A stretch of DNA of 64,000 nucleotides from Macrotrachela quadricornifera (GCA_022393335.1 JAJEKB010000498.1:172780-236779), one strand, 5' to 3'. Shown: positions 45,968-59,088, counted from the first letter of the stretch. Numbers and translations are program-made. Notes: generated by a model not told the origin, from the letters alone.

Positions 45968-46912
45968 TTAGAATGTTGTACCAAAATTTTGTACCCACAA
46001 ATGACTTCTTCGATAAGAGTTTTCACCTATATAACCGATACCAATGTCTCGATAATTAGTCATAATATTACGACAATGACCAGGTGAATTCATCCAACTA
46101 TTGACTACTTCTCGAGGAGATGTTTGACCTGCGGCAATGTTTTCAGCAATATTTTGGAATCGATAACCAACATTTCTGATTCGTTGACTCATTGTACCAC
46201 CGTCTGGATCAATATGATCAAAATAATCATTTAATCCCATATCAACAGCATGACATCGTGCAGCACGTGTCAATTTATCATTTAATCCTATTGATGGTAC
46301 TGGAGGTTCCCAAATTCCTCCACAATGAGCTCCTTTAGCACGAATTTTATTAATCAATGAAAGTACTTCATTTTCGAATTTAGTCCAATCATGGGGCCAA
46401 CTTTCACTTCTTTGACAATCAATATCACCTGAATCTTGAGTATTACTGGCCCATATTGGTGCAAGAGGAGAATTATTATAAATAACTAAATTACCATCAG
46501 ATTGCATTATCATAGAAACATCAGTTGCTCCTCGATTATGTGTACCTGATGCCCACGTAGGATGATTTTGACCATCATAAATAACTAAATTTCCATCATT
46601 TTGCATTATCAATCGATAAGGATGTGTACCTTTATCATTTGTCTGTGATGCCCAAGTGGGAGAGTGATGCTTGACATTTGCACCTTTATAAATGACAAGA
46701 TTTCCATCAGTTTGCATACATAAATAGAAACGTTTATTATGTGAAACTAAACAATCATCTTGATTTAGTCTTTCACCAGCATTTAAACTATGAATAAATA
46801 TTATTTACTTTAAAAAAAAAATAGTCAAAACTTACCGATCTTGACTAATATATCTGCCATTGACAATGAATTGAGTGAAAATAATAAACACAAGTAATAA
46901 GAAAATATTCAT
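45968..46912 (-). CDS. Secreted lectin-CAP protein (2 exons: 46836-46912, 45968-46787)
   Basis: 298 residues. A 77-bp first exon encodes a signal peptide (MNIFLLLVFIIFTQF); a 48-bp GT-AG intron (phase 2) follows. Residues about 35-150 are a bulb-type lectin domain with three complete mannose-binding motifs of the form Q-D-N-V-Y (QTDGNLVIY, QNDGNLVIY, QSDGNLVIY). After a short Cys-containing linker comes a CAP/SCP domain (about 160-298) with the CAP signature blocks CHAVDMGLNDYFDH, NIAENIAAG and NSWMNSPGHCRNIM, including the two conserved His and Glu residues of the CAP cavity. The product is probably released outside the cell and could bind mannose-type glycans on microbes or food. This fusion is rare to my knowledge. 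The short second-exon ATG at 46717 is not the start. Confidence 0.93.
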
Positions 46913-48449
46913 AGCTTTGTTATGTTTGTGTATAACAGAATACGAATAATATGCAAGTAATAATTAACTTATATATGATAACAGAATGAAAGAAAGCGTC
47001 TCTTTAAATAAGTATCTTGAGTACTATGAGATATTTCCCATTATTGATGTATAAGAAGAAAAACAAATTTTTATCAGAATAACTTATAGGATAATTTATA
47101 TGGGAAATATCGGATAATTTTCCCAATAAAAAAAAATATTTCTCTTTTCCCAGACATATTCTTATGTCATCTTTTTGACATATAGATCAGATTGTCTTAT
47201 TATTATTCTACATCACGTAATATTCATTTGTATAGTCATATAGATAGTTTCAAAGTAAAATTACTATTTCAATTTTGTTTCTTTAATAATATCTATTACA
47301 ACTCTTCGTGAAACTCTCTTCATATATCGAAATTTGATTCTATAACACAAGAAATGATTATTAATATCACTGAAATGTCAATTCAATTTTGTTCTTTAAA
47401 AAATCTAGATGATGGTATAGGACACGAAATGGTTCCTTCGTAATTTTTAATTAAATTTTTCGATTAAACATCAATTAACTTTTTCATTGTAGATACAGCA
47501 ATTCTCAAAGATATTGAACATTAACACTTACTCATCTTGTTTGTAAAACCTTATCCCAGCTAGAAAATTTTTCATTTCTGAAAACAATATTTTTAAAGCC
47601 CATTTCCGCATTATAAAATAAAAAGAAATCTATTGAAAATGTGATATACACATTACATTAAAATATAAGTGAAAAACCAGATTGTATCCATTGCCAAACA
47701 AACAAATAGGCTTTACGTGTGACCAATGACAATGAAAATTAGAATTTATTCATTAACAAAGAAAAAAAATTCCGTTGTTTTATCCTTACTAAAAACGCAT
47801 TATCTCAAATTTTTATTTTACGAACGACAAACATCTAATGCACCATCCATGGGAGCATTCATCTCGTTATACCAAATGTATTCAAAATTCTCTGATGTAA
47901 TACTATATACCGATTGATACAGTAATGAGATGATTGCTCTGCTGAATATCTTAACTATTAATAGTAGCTTGTCGTTACCCAGCGTATGCGTATTATGGCA
48001 TTCGTAGGTATATTTTATTGTTATAATAATATGTATTTTGAAATAAAAATATGCAATGCAAAGAGCGTCCATTCATTCGCGGTCATCCGCTATTTGATTT
48101 CTCTCGTTCTCACATTCATCTGCAGAACTATTTAAAATATAGGCACATCGTCTTTAGATCATTCTCTTCTTTTATCCTTCTACATCATCCTTTTTCATTA
48201 ACTTTATAATCAACCCTTTACAACATTGTTGTTCATTATACTTATAATCGATTCTTTACATCATCCGTTAACATCATCTTTCTATTTCATCTTAATGTAT
48301 TGTCGTTTGTTATTTTCCGTTCATAATTCTTCTTTATTCTTGTTCATTGTGCTTTCTTCATTATTATTATCCGTTAAGATTTTATTTAAACCTTTTTCAT
48401 CATCTTCATCCATCGAGTATATAATTTCTACTCTCTTCTATGAGGCATG
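46913..48449. other. Intergenic
   Basis: Upstream region of the lectin-CAP gene; a TATA-like TATATAAGT (minus strand) lies near 46970. A C/T-rich, ATT-rich low-complexity tract occupies about 48120-48430. No gene recognised. Confidence 0.45.
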
Positions 48450-49218
48450 AAGTAATGCTACTCAAGAGAGGTTCCGCTATAATTTCAAATAGAAGATATA
48501 ATGAATTTTATATCAAATGAAACCTATGAAATTTTCAGAAATTTGATATTTTGCTTAGTGTGAAAATTAAGATGTAAATAATTCAAAGGTAAAGTAAAGT
48601 TTTTTTTCTTGCATATTTTATGTGATACGATAGAGCTTGTTGATTTCTACGAAACTGTATATATTAAAAAATCTTCAAGTCATTTTTATGTGATAAAAAC
48701 TATATGAAAAAGTCATGAAAACATTCAATTTTTCTATAAATTTAGCTTTTTTATTATTTTTACAACCTCAAGCGTTTTAAAATATGCTTATCCGATATAG
48801 TTTTTCATGTTACATCGAATGGATATATTTGGAAACGCTTAAGGTATTAAATATAATAAAAAAAAATAAATTTATAGAAAAAATGAATGTTTTTATGACT
48901 TTTTCATATAGTTTTTATCGCATAAAAATGACTTAAAGATTTTTTTCTAATATATACAGTTTCGCAGAAATCGACAAGTTCAATCGTGTCACGTAAAATA
49001 TCCAAGAAAAAAACTTTACTTTACCTTTAAATTATTTACATCTTAATTTTCACAACAACAATAAAGTATCAAATTTTTGAAAATTTCATCAGTACTACAT
49101 TAAAACATATTTATAACTCTCGCTATTTATTACTAATTGACGAGCTTCTACTTGATATAAAATTCATTATATCTTCTATTTGAAATTATAACGGTGCCTC
49201 TTTTGAGTAGCATTATTT
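48450..49218. repeat. 769-bp near-perfect palindrome (foldback element)
   Basis: The left half starting AAGTAATGCTACTCAAGAGAGG mirrors the right half ending CTCTTTTGAGTAGCATTATT, with matching blocks throughout, including TTCAAATAGAAGATATAATG near the ends and ACCTCAAGCGTTTTAAA against TTTGGAAACGCTTAAGGT near the centre. The loop is at most about 50 bp. No coding sequence. Typical of a foldback MITE whose halves can form one long hairpin. Confidence 0.85.
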
Positions 49219-50246
49219 CCTACCTTGTAGTTCTGAGCGTAGTGTATTATTATTGTAATTGCAGTAGTAGATGATATGTATTTTCACTCATTGTTAAAAA
49301 AAATAAATTTCGTCAATAGACTAACAGATCGATACTGGAGACATCTCATCTATCTTCTTTGCGTTACAGTTGTATATCTAACAACATGATTATGTTTGGA
49401 TTTTGGAAGCAATAAAATAAATTTCGATTGAAATAATATGACTAGTTTCATGAAGAGTTTCGGATTAATTTTATTGTCACATCTTGTACTAAGAGAAATA
49501 ACTGATTCTATGATTTTGAAATTCTAAAAAAATTTTCTACCTGAAACTAGCCGTTTTTTTATGAGTGATTTCTCCTCATCCTCAAATTAACTATTATTTG
49601 CCTAAATTCTGGTGGTTTTAAATGATTTGATTTTCCAAAATTCAGCTGTTTCTCACTTGCTTTGTATAGATAAATGTCTATTCAAAAAGAACTCATCTTT
49701 TAACTATACTTTTTAACAAGTTCAGTTCATTGAAAATAATTTCTTGACTAACTCATTAGCTGTAAACTAAAGTTAAGCATGCCGACCTCTAATTCTCATG
49801 CCATGTAAGAAAATGAAGAATAAAATAATTATAAATTATTGTGACATTTAATTACATTCCATTAGATAAATTCTATATTTTTATGATGCCTTTTCAACTA
49901 ATAATAATCTTCTTTTTCTACTATTTCACTGTAATTGTTAACTATTCTACGCATTTCTTCTAGTTCATTTTATAGGAGCAATTATTTTACTGTAAGTGCA
50001 CATCTGTTTTATGAGTTAGAATGTTCTAGATTGAACGGAAGGAAATGAGTTCATAAGTTAAAAAAAAAAACTTTTATTTTTTCTTATCAACAGAAAGTAT
50101 TTATGCATGATGAATATCATTCTATAAATGTTTTTTTGTCCTTATAATTATATACTCTATTCACTTTTAGATATTCATCAACAACATTGATGGAACATAC
50201 ATCACTATCATTCTACATTTGAAAATATTTGTCAAGATAATTTATC
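49219..50246. other. Intergenic
   Basis: AT-rich spacer before the receptor gene; no gene or repeat recognised. Confidence 0.5.
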
Positions 50247-51164
50247 ATGACATTTATTAACAATTTTACAATAGTAGAGATTGAATCATGGTATATTCCT
50301 TTGGATATAATTCTAATTATTTCTCTTGGTATTGCTATTATATTTTCTGTAATATTTATAATTATTATAATGATTGAGAAAACATGCCATACAATTTCCA
50401 TGATATTAACTGCAAATTTATGTTTAGGTGAACTTGTATTTGCTTATGGAATGTTAGGAATAGCTTTATTAACATTAAAAAATGATTTAAAACAAATTGA
50501 ATATGAAGATATAGGTTGTGTAGTTCCTCCTTATCTTGCTTATACTGGAAGTGCTATAATGAATTATGCACTTTCATTACAAGCATTTCATCGATATACA
50601 AGTGTTGTTTATCCAACTCGTTTATTTTGGCAATCAGTTCGATTTCAATTTTGTCTTATTTGTATAACATGGATTATTAGTTTTGTTGGTTCTCTTGAAT
50701 TTTTACTTCGTGGTGAAATTATTTATAATATTCATAGTCAAGCATGTTTTATACCATTTAAACTTTCTTTCTCAATTAATTATATGATGTTTACTGTTTA
50801 TTTAATTCCTCTCTCAATACAAATATTTATTCATATAAAATTAGTTCAATTTGTTAAAAAAATACGTAAACGTGTAACACCTGCAAATACTTTATGTCGT
50901 GCACAACGAGAATTAAAAATGGTTCGACGAACAACTATACTTGTTATTATTCTATTAATGTTTGGTATTCCATATGTAATATTAGTTGTTATATCATTTT
51001 TTACTAATCTTCCAAAATATTATTTTCGAATTGCTTCTATATCTGTCGATGTATCATTAGTACCTTTGATGATCGCTTTATTTCAATTTACAGATCCACT
51101 TAAAAAGGCTGTTATAAAAAGAATTAAACGACTACCAAATATAATTACAGTAGCTACGATATAA
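50247..51164 (+). CDS. Rhodopsin-like G-protein-coupled receptor
   Basis: 305 residues in a single exon with seven hydrophobic segments (about 20-43, 51-74, 95-117, 135-155, 176-198, 226-250, 258-280). An N-terminal glycosylation site (NFT, 6-8), Cys91 before helix 3 and Cys167 in the second outer loop (the usual disulfide pair), HRY at 115-117 in place of DRY, a VYP step after it, and a basic third inner loop (KKIRKRV) are all seen. Helix 6 has a Pro. The NPxxY motif of helix 7 is absent or altered. Plasma-membrane sensor; ligand unknown, chemosensory or peptide type possible. Confidence 0.85.
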   Translation: MTFINNFTIVEIESWYIPLDIILIISLGIAIIFSVIFIIIIMIEKTCHTISMILTANLCLGELVFAYGMLGIALLTLKNDLKQIEYEDIGCVVPPYLAYTGSAIMNYALSLQAFHRYTSVVYPTRLFWQSVRFQFCLICITWIISFVGSLEFLLRGEIIYNIHSQACFIPFKLSFSINYMMFTVYLIPLSIQIFIHIKLVQFVKKIRKRVTPANTLCRAQRELKMVRRTTILVIILLMFGIPYVILVVISFFTNLPKYYFRIASISVDVSLVPLMIALFQFTDPLKKAVIKRIKRLPNIITVATI

Positions 51165-53257
51165 ACATAATTTATATCTTATGGCTCTAAACGTTATTAA
51201 GTCGTGTTTGAATTGTAAAAAGAAGAACACACTTGAAATTTTTATTTAAAACAAGCGTTTTACTCGCATATATACCATAAAGTTCACATCATGGTTAACT
51301 CTTCCAAACAACATAAGAATAAAGAAATATTTTATTTTTTTATAAATTAATTACATAATCCAATGTATATAACTTTTTATAATACACTATAATATTATTC
51401 GAAATTAAGGTTTTGTCATAGAAAGATGAGGCGAAGTCTTCCGTTTCAGAATATTTATGAGTTTTCAAAAAACAAATCGATTTGAACAGACTTATCGGTG
51501 AAAATTTGGACCCACTATCATTTTTTTCGACTATACCGTTTATACGGGCAAGGATTTTTAAATATCTCTTTTGCTAAAATAAAAAAACTTAGATAATTTT
51601 TTTTATTAATGTTTCAAATTTGAACATTTTTTGAAACACTATTTTTCGAAAATCAAACAAAGAGAAATTTAAAAATCGGAGCTCGTGAAGATCTGGCCCT
51701 AAGACCGCTCTACAAGTTAAACACTACACTGGCATGATTAGCCAATATTCTTATATCGAAAACCTTGCCCATGTGAAAAGTAATTTGGTTTCTGAAGTGG
51801 GGGGAGGGGCTCGTAATTAATGATTCTTATTGTCTTAATATAACAGTAAAATAGATAAAATTTAATTTAAAAAAATATAAATGAATAAACTTGTTTATTT
51901 TGAAAAAATATTAAATATATCAACAAGAAGAATTTCTATAGAAGAAAATAAAAGGTGATATTATTATAAATTATTGCCATATTTATTTACATATTCCTAT
52001 TATCTATTTCAAAGTGGAAGAAGGGTGAATATTTTTTAAATAAATTTTTAATGAAAATACGTATCGGTTTGCAGTTTTCATCGTTTGATAGAGGTAGACA
52101 TTCTGCGCAAAATTACATACGAGCCATCCCGAAACAGTAATCATAAACAAAAATTATAGGAAGCAAATTATGTAAAAATGCATGTTTATAGGTGAGTCGT
52201 CAATGTTCGAATTTCTCCTTCGTGGTCATTTCAAAATGTTCCATAGGTAGATATAGGATAATATTGTGATGACACGTGCCATCGTATTTGAACGAAACAT
52301 GCTATGCTTTTCTATTATGGACGGATAACCAATTTTAGGATTTCCTAGACTTGATATAGATTGATTAATCGTGGCTTGTTATGTACATATTTGTGACTAA
52401 TAACCATTTTTTGAAGTGTTCAAACAACATTTTATATGTGCAAAATCATGTAAATGTCAGATACTGCCAATTGGCGTTTGGATCTTTGGATATGTTTATC
52501 CGAATGAATTTGGCACAGGTAATGATGTTTCTCCTTTTTTCATTCTCCTTCTGGTACTTAAAATATTTATAACAACTGTCCAAAATACATACAGATGTTC
52601 ATAAGTAACGTATGACTGAGCATTGAATCGAAAGATATACAATATTCATGTATCTATAAATATTCTATGACCCAGCTGCATCATATATAATCTCTATTTT
52701 TAGGTAGCACTAACCTTAAGATAGTTTTGGTCAATAAGACTTTGACAAAAACTAGGCCAACGTGTAGTCCATGAATTACGTAAAGCATGCATTTTTATAC
52801 AATTTGGTCTCTACAATTTTCGCTTATGCTTACTATTTCTGGATGGTTCACATATAATTTTGTGTAGAATTTGATGCTCTTTCAAATGGGACTAATTTCA
52901 GCTAGACAAAGAAATTTTGTTTTTATCTTATTTCGTTGAAATGCACGAAGAATAGGATATAATAAGGTTGGAAATCATCTAATCATTTTCGAAATCGATT
53001 GAATTTGGTCTAGAAAGAATTACTATAAAATTTTGCATCAAATAATGTATGTTTTTTGATGATCCTTTGTTGAGTTGATTTATGTTCTTTTACGTCTGTG
53101 TCTTTTCCTATCGATCGACCTTGACTTGTGTTTTTATTTTTTTGTTGTTCTGTCACAGAGAACGAATCGTACTGATATGTACAAAAAGAAGAACTAATAA
53201 AACGAAATTTTTTCCATCTAAAACATTTTGTAAATAAAAATAAAAAAAATTTTTTTT
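51165..53257. other. Intergenic with old repeat traces
   Basis: About 51410-51830 is slightly richer in GC and shows weak similarity to 2320-2430 (shared ATAGAAAGATG and TTTCAGAATAT blocks), suggesting an old dispersed element. No gene is recognised in the rest; small frames near 52381-52604 are unsupported. Confidence 0.4.
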
Positions 53258-54340
53258 TTATTTTAATTCTTCTTTAATTTGTTGAAGAAGCATATTAACT
53301 CTATCTCGAGCTTGAAATAATTCTTTTTGAACAGTTGGATGTTCAGGATTAGCTAAATTTGTAAGATACCATGGTACAATTGATTGAATAAAGTCAGTTA
53401 TTTTTTGTAAAAATGAAAAATGTGGAATTGTTCGTGGTGTTAATATATTATGTTTTTCAAGTTCATCATAAAGATAATTTTTTAATTGATGATCATAAAC
53501 AATTGGCTTATATGAACGAAAATATTCTTCACTAATTGGATACGATCCAGCCCATTCCCAATCCACAATACCTTGAATTTTATTATCTTCAAGTACAAGT
53601 ATATTTTGAACACCAAGATCATTATGTGTATATACATTTGGAACATCATTAAATTCAGGAATATCTAATTGTTGAAATTCATTTATTGATCTCATTATAT
53701 CATCACGAATTGGATCAAATATTGATTCAGCATATAATGTATAAATTTGTCTACTTAAACGATCATTAAATAATCCTTTATAATTATTCCATGGACCCAT
53801 TCCATCACTATCAGCACCTATTTCACCATTCATTTGATAATTTCCAATTTTATTTGAATGAGGCATTTTTTTATGTAATTCAGATACATATTCAACAAGT
53901 TCATTTATAATTGATTTTTGTTGATCAATAGTTAATTTCGGCCAAGTATCATCAATTTTTGATGAACGTCGTAATGGTTCACCTTTTATACGTGTCATAG
54001 CAATCCATTCAATACCAAATTCATTATTTTTATTTGATGAATAAGCAAGTACTTTTGGAACAGGTATATTTGTATATTTTCTAACTAAATCAATAGCAGT
54101 TACTTCACATTCAGTTTTACTTTTATTCCAAAATTTTCCACAAATTTTCAAAACATATTTATCTTTATCATTTTCACATTGAATAAAAAAAAGAAGATTA
54201 TTTAAACCATGTATACCAGTTTCAAACCAGCTAATCTTTTTATTTAAATAATGTTGAAAAAGTTCTTCAGCTTTTTCACGTGTAAATGACATACCACATG
54301 TTGGACCATGTCGTTCTAATTCTTGTGGACATGATGCCAT
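53258..54340 (-). CDS. Aminoglycoside-phosphotransferase-like (APH) small-molecule kinase
   Basis: 360 residues in a single exon. A protein-kinase-like fold of the APH/choline-kinase class. The ATP-site Lys is in YVLKICG (65), the catalytic loop is THNDLGVQNIL (His239, Asp241, Asn246), and the metal Asp is in IVDWEWAG (260). The segment WIAMTRIKGEPL marks the hinge. All key residues are present, so it is probably an active kinase on a small hydroxylated substrate. Eukaryotic members are mostly uncharacterised, related to the ACAD10/11 N-terminal domain. Cytosolic; no targeting signal. An antibiotic-resistance role is not implied. Confidence 0.88.
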   Translation of the reverse strand: MASCPQELERHGPTCGMSFTREKAEELFQHYLNKKISWFETGIHGLNNLLFFIQCENDKDKYVLKICGKFWNKSKTECEVTAIDLVRKYTNIPVPKVLAYSSNKNNEFGIEWIAMTRIKGEPLRRSSKIDDTWPKLTIDQQKSIINELVEYVSELHKKMPHSNKIGNYQMNGEIGADSDGMGPWNNYKGLFNDRLSRQIYTLYAESIFDPIRDDIMRSINEFQQLDIPEFNDVPNVYTHNDLGVQNILVLEDNKIQGIVDWEWAGSYPISEEYFRSYKPIVYDHQLKNYLYDELEKHNILTPRTIPHFSFLQKITDFIQSIVPWYLTNLANPEHPTVQKELFQARDRVNMLLQQIKEELK

Positions 54341-54725
54341 TAATACAAAATATGATTTAAAATAATAAGAAAAAAAAGTTTATAGCAAGAAATATTTAAG
54401 AAATCATAATACATAAAAAGGGAAATCACGCGTGAAATATTAATAAGAGAAAAGAGACTCATTAGACGAAGAAAAAAAAATGAGAAAGGATAGTGAAAGG
54501 AAAAATCCATCACGCATATCGAACAGAAAGGATGAATAACGTAAGACAAAATAGAATGGTTAGCATACCATTTTATTGACAAATGTTTTTTTGCCACCTT
54601 TTCGACGACGCTTTTTTTTTCTTAATTATTATTTAAAGTTTTTTTTAAATTCTTCTTCTGAAATAGTTTTCGTTATCTTGGAAACTTCATGAGACGATGA
54701 ATTTTTAGCTTCTCCGTCAGTTTAA
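54341..54725. other. Intergenic
   Basis: Upstream flank of the APH-like gene; nothing recognised. Confidence 0.45.
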
Positions 54726-55080
54726 CTAATTATTACACGATGCAACGTTAGGTGAATATGATGGATATGGTATTATATTGATATATTCTTTTGTTAAATA
54801 ATTTATAACATCTGGATGAATATGAGATCGGCTATTGTCATCAACTAGTTTTCTATAATTTGTGTCTGATGACTTCCTTTTTTCCATATTTCGTTGATAA
54901 ATAAGCTTGTTTAAAGAATACAAAAAATAAAATTTTTGATTCAAATCTAGTTCGATGAAGAGTAATTATTGGTGATTTACCTTTGTCAGATCAGTTGATT
55001 TGTGATCAACTTGTCTGTAAACAATTCATGTTTCATCATTAGTAATAACATTATATAATCGTCAGGAACCATCGCAAAGT
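54726..55080 (-). pseudogene. Mariner-type transposase fragment
   Basis: Minus-strand translation gives TNDETWIVYRQVDHKSTD, a stop, then DNSRSHIHPDVINYL and YPSYSPNVASCN, the middle and end of a mariner catalytic core. The third Asp of SPDLAPCD is lost (SPNVASCN). It differs from the 7-11 kb mariner family, so it is an independent, older copy. No inverted ends found. Confidence 0.75.
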
Positions 55081-55747
55081 TTCATTGAACTTTGACAATT
55101 AAGTCTAATTCGTTCTTGCTTTTGTTCATCATTCAATTAATGGGGTAATCAATATAATATAATTTTTCTCAACTTTAAACAGTAATGAATAATTCTTTCA
55201 ATCGTGCCTTGCGAGAGAAGGAAATGTTCTAACTATGATATTGAATGCAGATTATTGTTAATAACCTATCGTAATAATTCAATATTAACATTTTCTCTCT
55301 TTTCATGAAAGCGATTTGCCCAAATTGCAACTATAATCAAGTTCAAAATAGAGTTATTAATCGTATCATTATACACAAGACATTTCATTGTGTATTCATT
55401 CAAAAAAAATTCTTCAATATTAATTGATATAAAAAAATGGACAATAGCGTTGTCAAAACTTTTGAACATCGCTACGTATGATGAAATTAGTTAAAAATGT
55501 CATGCATGTTTAGTTTTTTTAGAAAATGATACGGTATCATAGAAGTGAATTACAATTAGTATTTTATAGAAAATCATCAAAAAGAACGAAAATTTCAACA
55601 CGAAAATGTGACAAGTATGTCTATATCTATAAAGACCTTCTTAATTATAGCATACAAAAAAAATAGAAGATAAATTTTATTCCGTTTTACTATTTACATC
55701 AATGAAAAATATTCTTGAAAAGAATACAAGACGTATTCATAGAATAA
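55081..55747. other. Intergenic
   Basis: AT-rich; nothing recognised. Confidence 0.5.
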
Positions 55748-57198
55748 TTCTATTTCATGAATATTACCCATCGAATCAAATATCATATTTGTCGGATGAT
55801 CAAGCGTTGATGTATTACCATTTAATCCATTTTCACTTCGAGCAATAGTTGTTCATTTATTATCATCTAATATCCAACGAACAATATTATTTGCACCAAA
55901 GTTAGCAATAATAAGACTGTTTGTTGATAGATCTAAATAAACACCAGCAAGACGATATAGTTGTGTATTATTCATTTCAAAACCATATCCACCAGCAGCA
56001 ATAGTACCTGTTGAAGTACCAGATAAATATTTCATTACACGATGATTATTATAATCTCCGATGTATATTGGTATTAGAATTCGAGTCTAGTGCAATACCA
56101 TATGGAAGATTGAATTTATTTAATGCAGAACCGGAAGAAGCTATAAATATAATATTATTTATTCAGAAAAAAAACATTTTTCTACTTGTAACACCAGCAA
56201 CTGAGTTTCCATAAGTCCAAAATTGAATTCGATGATTATCAGAATCTGCTATATATAAATTATTATTTGAGTCAAAATAAATATAAGTAGGTCCATTTAA
56301 ATCACTCATATTAATGCCTCGTATTCCATTTGCTTGACCAGTTATTGTTGTACAAGTTAATTGTTGATTATTACATTTTTGTATTCTATGATTATATCGA
56401 TCACCAACATAAAGAGCATTGTATGAATCAAATGCTAAACTTTACATGATGATATTTATGTATTGAATTTGTTATATCTGTTATGGTTGCCAATGACTAT
56501 ATTTTCAATTATATGAAATATAGAAAAAAAATTTGTATTATGATTTGTTAAAGTTGATTTAATGATAATAGGTTTCTAAAGAATACTTTTAGATTTATAA
56601 AATAAAGAAGTTTTTTACTAACTCGATGATGGTGTCCTCTGGTAGTTTGTAATCGAGATTGTTTGATAATTGAATCTACATTATTACTGTTCTCGTCGTT
56701 AGATCTTTGGTTTAAATGATGAATATTTTTCAATGAATTCTAATGATATTATCATAAATACAGTAAGTTTTATAACAATATTCTGAATTTATCCAAGTTT
56801 ACCTTAGATATCGGCCGATGAACTTTAATTACACTAATAGAACTTGTTGCAATTGTTGATCGTTTAGTCAAATCTTTACCAATAGTTGACTTTTCTAATC
56901 TATGACGACTTTGATGAGTTGTTAAGTTTGATAAGTCCTATATAAATATGGAATAAATCACACATAAAAATAATTGAAAATCTTCGTATATCATTGCTTT
57001 TCTTTCTGTTTGCATTATCTGAAGGTAAACGAGTACTGCTAGATAGTTTAATAGAAACATGGATAACTGGAGTGATTCGTGAATGAACTATTAATGATCT
57101 AGAACGCTAAATCGAAACATTAATAAGAAATAAAAACAAAAAAAATAGTATAATATCGAAGAACTCACATGACGTTCATCCAATTGCTGATTATTCAT
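55748..57198 (-). pseudogene. NHL-repeat protein pseudogene
   Basis: Starts MNNQQLDERH at 57198 with a GTGAGT donor. Further plausible exons at 56803-56937 (45 codons) and 56623-56739 (39 codons) have clean phase-0 junctions and encode a charged Ser/Thr-rich segment. Downstream are NHL beta-propeller repeats: LYVGDRYNHRIQK, LYIADSDNHRIQFW, YIGDYNNHRVMKY and NSLIIANFGANNIVRW. Three lesions interrupt the propeller: a one-base shift near 56446, another near 56075, and a stop in place of Trp near 55851. A 46-bp intron near 56150-56200 still looks intact. NHL propellers of this kind are common outer-cell domains; this copy seems recently lost. Confidence 0.75.
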
Positions 57199-59088
57199 TG
57201 TTATTAATATTAATATTTAGAGTTACTTGAAGAATGATTATACTTTTTTAATGTTGTTTCTCAACTGTAACAATCATATAATATGAGAAAAAAATGAATT
57301 ATTTTTGCTAGTCATTTGAATGGAGGAAGGAGAGAGAAAAAATGAATGTTTTGTAATGGTTTCATATATTGTTTTGCACTAGAACATAGCCAAATGACTT
57401 CGATCAAAATTAACTCAAACAATGATCGCCTTACTTACGCAGAAGGAACAAGAATTTTATATTTTCAATTAACTATTCAATTGACATTATACTTTGAATT
57501 CTTTAGTTATTTTCATACTTTTGCTATAAAGATTTTCGGGTCAAAAATACAATTGATCCTTTCGAAAAATTCTATTCAAATTCTTATTTTATATAAATTT
57601 ATCATTATGAACAAACAATATGTTTCAGAAATTCTAAAATCTAATAATCTCTTTCTTCATGATATGAGAAGAATCGAAGCTTATTTAAATCATTGTATCT
57701 ATCTTTTGATAGAATACAACATATATTAACAATATCGTAAAAGATATTATTCGAAAAAGTTGATCAGATACGAGTTCTTCTCTCTTGTAATCCTTTCCAT
57801 TTCATTCTAAGTCTTGAAAGCTGCTGAAGCAGTGAAGATAGAAAATAATTTACCATTATGAAATATTTGAGTAATAATGAACCATGATTATATTCTATAA
57901 AATAAATACTAGAAATCAATAGAATAATAAAAATAAAGACTCCTGATAACAAGCAAATAAAATATTAATCTTCGACATTCTATGGATAATTAAGGAATCA
58001 GATGCAGGGTGAGCCAAAAGTCATGTTACCTCTCCGAGAAGTTGCTGTTTCTCCTTGACTACAAATTCAAAAATGTTCGAACTTTGACAATTGATTGACT
58101 TTCTCGCGAAATCTAATCACAAAGAATACAGCATTTTGTATGTTCATATTGTTACGGCCATCTCTATTGAACGGATACCTTTGTTTATCAAATAGACATT
58201 TCAACCGTCTTGATATTGAACAAATCAATTCTGAGTAAGGTGTTGACAATAAGAATTTCCAGAAAAAATTTTTTTTCGCTGCTTTTTACATTATTCGACA
58301 GAGAATGGGCTGCTAGTCATGAAAAACTACTTTTTAGCCTCTTTAAATCAATCTGACAACTTTTATTTATTTCCCAGTTTTTGAAGTGTCTTCGGCTGTA
58401 TTGGAGTTAAAAAATGAAAGTCGTCAAATTAGTTTAAAAGATACTTCATTTAATTCAGTTTTTTATGCTGATTCCGAATCCGTATTTAATTTTTGAACAA
58501 AAGTCTCATTTAACGTGAAAAACCATAGAGTACTGTCTAAAATAGCTTTGGAAGCAGTAAAAATGAATTTTCTCAACATAGGAGAGAAAAGAAATAAAAA
58601 GAATATGTAACTTTGTGACTGTTGGTATGTTAAATAGAATTAGGTAAAATATTTAACTTTATTACTTACGTACAAAAACTAGATAGGTTTATAAAATCGA
58701 CTTGTACGTAGTACACTGAACGCGAGTCGAAGAGCCACCATCGATAGAGTTTTAATTCTGGAGTCGATGTGAAAAATTTCTTTCGTTTATTTGTCAAAAG
58801 TGATTGTTGCTCTTTATTTTACATCAGCTATAGCATGGCTGTAGATGAAATTTAATTATGGCATACTGGTTATGATAGATTCAGCCTTTTCTCAATACAA
58901 TCTGGTCGTGAAATGACGTGGCATGTTGTTCCTTTTGTATTGTCAATATTTACTTTTATTCTACAGAACACTTGAATGTTGGAAAGAAAAAACAGTTGCA
59001 TGCAATCAAAAACATTCGAACAGCGTCGTTATGTACGTTGCGATCATCTAAAAAGAAATATAAAGTGCAATTTTAAAGTTCGACGCAC
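57199..59088. other. Intergenic, upstream of ART-TPR gene B
   Basis: No convincing gene; a frame at 57346-57729 (+) is unsupported. The sequence GGGTGAGCCAAAAGTCATGTTACC at 58005 looks like a transposon end but has no visible partner. A TATA-like AATATAAAG near 59055 lies about 30 bp before the next ATG. Confidence 0.4.

Noticed and set aside
57346..57729. Open frame of 127 codons
   Set aside because: No recognisable domain; residue use fits random AT-rich sequence.
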